5,742 nt of DNA from assembly GCA_949288405.1 (NCBI GenBank), contig CASEKM010000107.1:1-5742 (forward strand), read 5' to 3'. The translations under genes and the position numbers were made by a program. Within the stretch, counting starts at the first letter, position 1; the number at the start of each line of letters is the position of its first letter. The DNA is from an uncultured bacterium. Lineage in GTDB: Bacteria; Bacillota; Clostridia; Oscillospirales; Oscillospiraceae. Under the pieces are notes generated by a model that was not told the origin of the DNA, made no database searches, and saw only the letters and a program-made list of their open reading frames with translations. Below are positions 5,647-5,742 of the stretch, one piece after another.

Positions 5647-5683
5647 ATAGGAACCCCCCGGCAAAGCCGGGGGTTCTTCCTAT
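5647..5683. repeat. Hairpin 2 (long two-part stem, AAA loop)
   Basis: The inner stem CCCCCGGC (5655-5662) pairs with GCCGGGGG (5666-5673) around AAA. The outer stem ATAGGAA (5647-5653) pairs with TTCCTAT (5677-5683). An internal loop (C against TTC) joins them. GAA (5651-5653) could alternatively pair with TTC (5674-5676), so two registers are possible. No T-tract follows. Confidence 0.75.
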
Positions 5684-5708
5684 GCGGGCAAAGCCCTATG
5701 TTACTAGC

Positions 5709-5728
5709 GGCGCCTGCTGGCGCTTTTT
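5709..5728 (+). terminator. Short terminator-like hairpin at the end of the hairpin cluster
   Basis: GCGCC (5710-5714) pairs with GGCGC (5719-5723) around TGCT, with a possible G-T pair outside, and TTTTT follows at 5724-5728. This looks like a weak rho-independent terminator on the plus strand. No plus-strand gene precedes it, so it may be the end of a small structured RNA or part of a repeat. Confidence 0.4.
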
Positions 5729-5742
5729 GCGGTCTGTCAGCT

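Larger units (their letters stand above)
5615..5728 (+). other. Cluster of four consecutive hairpins (structured RNA or intergenic repeat element)
   Basis: No credible gene lies between 5541 and the right edge. Four hairpins follow each other within 114 nt: 5615-5644, 5647-5683, 5686-5696 and 5709-5723, the last with a T-tract on the plus strand. The second and third share the tip GGC-AAA-GCC. The density of perfect pairing is far above that of the surrounding sequence and suggests a transcribed structured RNA, a leader of a gene to the right, or a repetitive intergenic element. The T-tract favours the plus strand, but no clear plus-strand promoter was found. Confidence 0.5.

Noticed and set aside
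5553..5741. Minus-strand frame open from the right edge to a TAA at 5555-5553
   Set aside because: It reads straight through three hairpins and has no family resemblance; an open frame of about 60 codons in GC-rich DNA is expected by chance. It could be a remnant tail only if the sequence to the right shows a gene.

Overview
The window looks like chromosomal DNA from a high-GC, anaerobic, probably spore-forming Firmicute, most likely a gut member of the Oscillospiraceae (Flavonifractor/Oscillibacter-like). This is an inference. It rests on AGGAGG-type ribosome binding sites, a very strong G/C preference at third codon positions, a clostridial-type group B [FeFe] hydrogenase and a collagen-like (Gly-X-Y) protein gene. 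No database search was possible.

Layout. Positions 1-217 (minus strand) hold the 5' end of a collagen-like protein with a Cys/Pro-rich N-terminus; the rest lies beyond the left edge. A 169-bp divergent intergenic region (218-386) follows. A plus-strand gene string then runs from 387 to 3874: a YqhD/butanol-dehydrogenase-type iron-containing alcohol dehydrogenase, glycerol kinase (glpK), and two small unrecognised genes (152 and 82 codons). The last of these starts at GTG 2 nt after its neighbour. A perfect bidirectional hairpin terminator (3880-3920) separates this string from a convergent minus-strand gene (3942-5459), a monomeric group B [FeFe] hydrogenase with its own extended -10 promoter at 5511-5540. 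The right edge (5541-5742) has no credible gene. It carries four consecutive hairpins, two with the same GGC-AAA-GCC tip, the last followed by a T-tract.

How the parts may work together (inference). GlpK makes sn-glycerol 3-phosphate from glycerol. The alcohol dehydrogenase can discharge reducing equivalents onto an aldehyde, and the hydrogenase can discharge them as H2, so the window fits fermentative redox balancing. The hydrogenase is a separate transcription unit, and no glycerol facilitator, glycerol-3-phosphate dehydrogenase or hydrogenase maturase gene is present. The two small genes at the end of the glpK string and the hairpin cluster at the right edge are the least explained parts.
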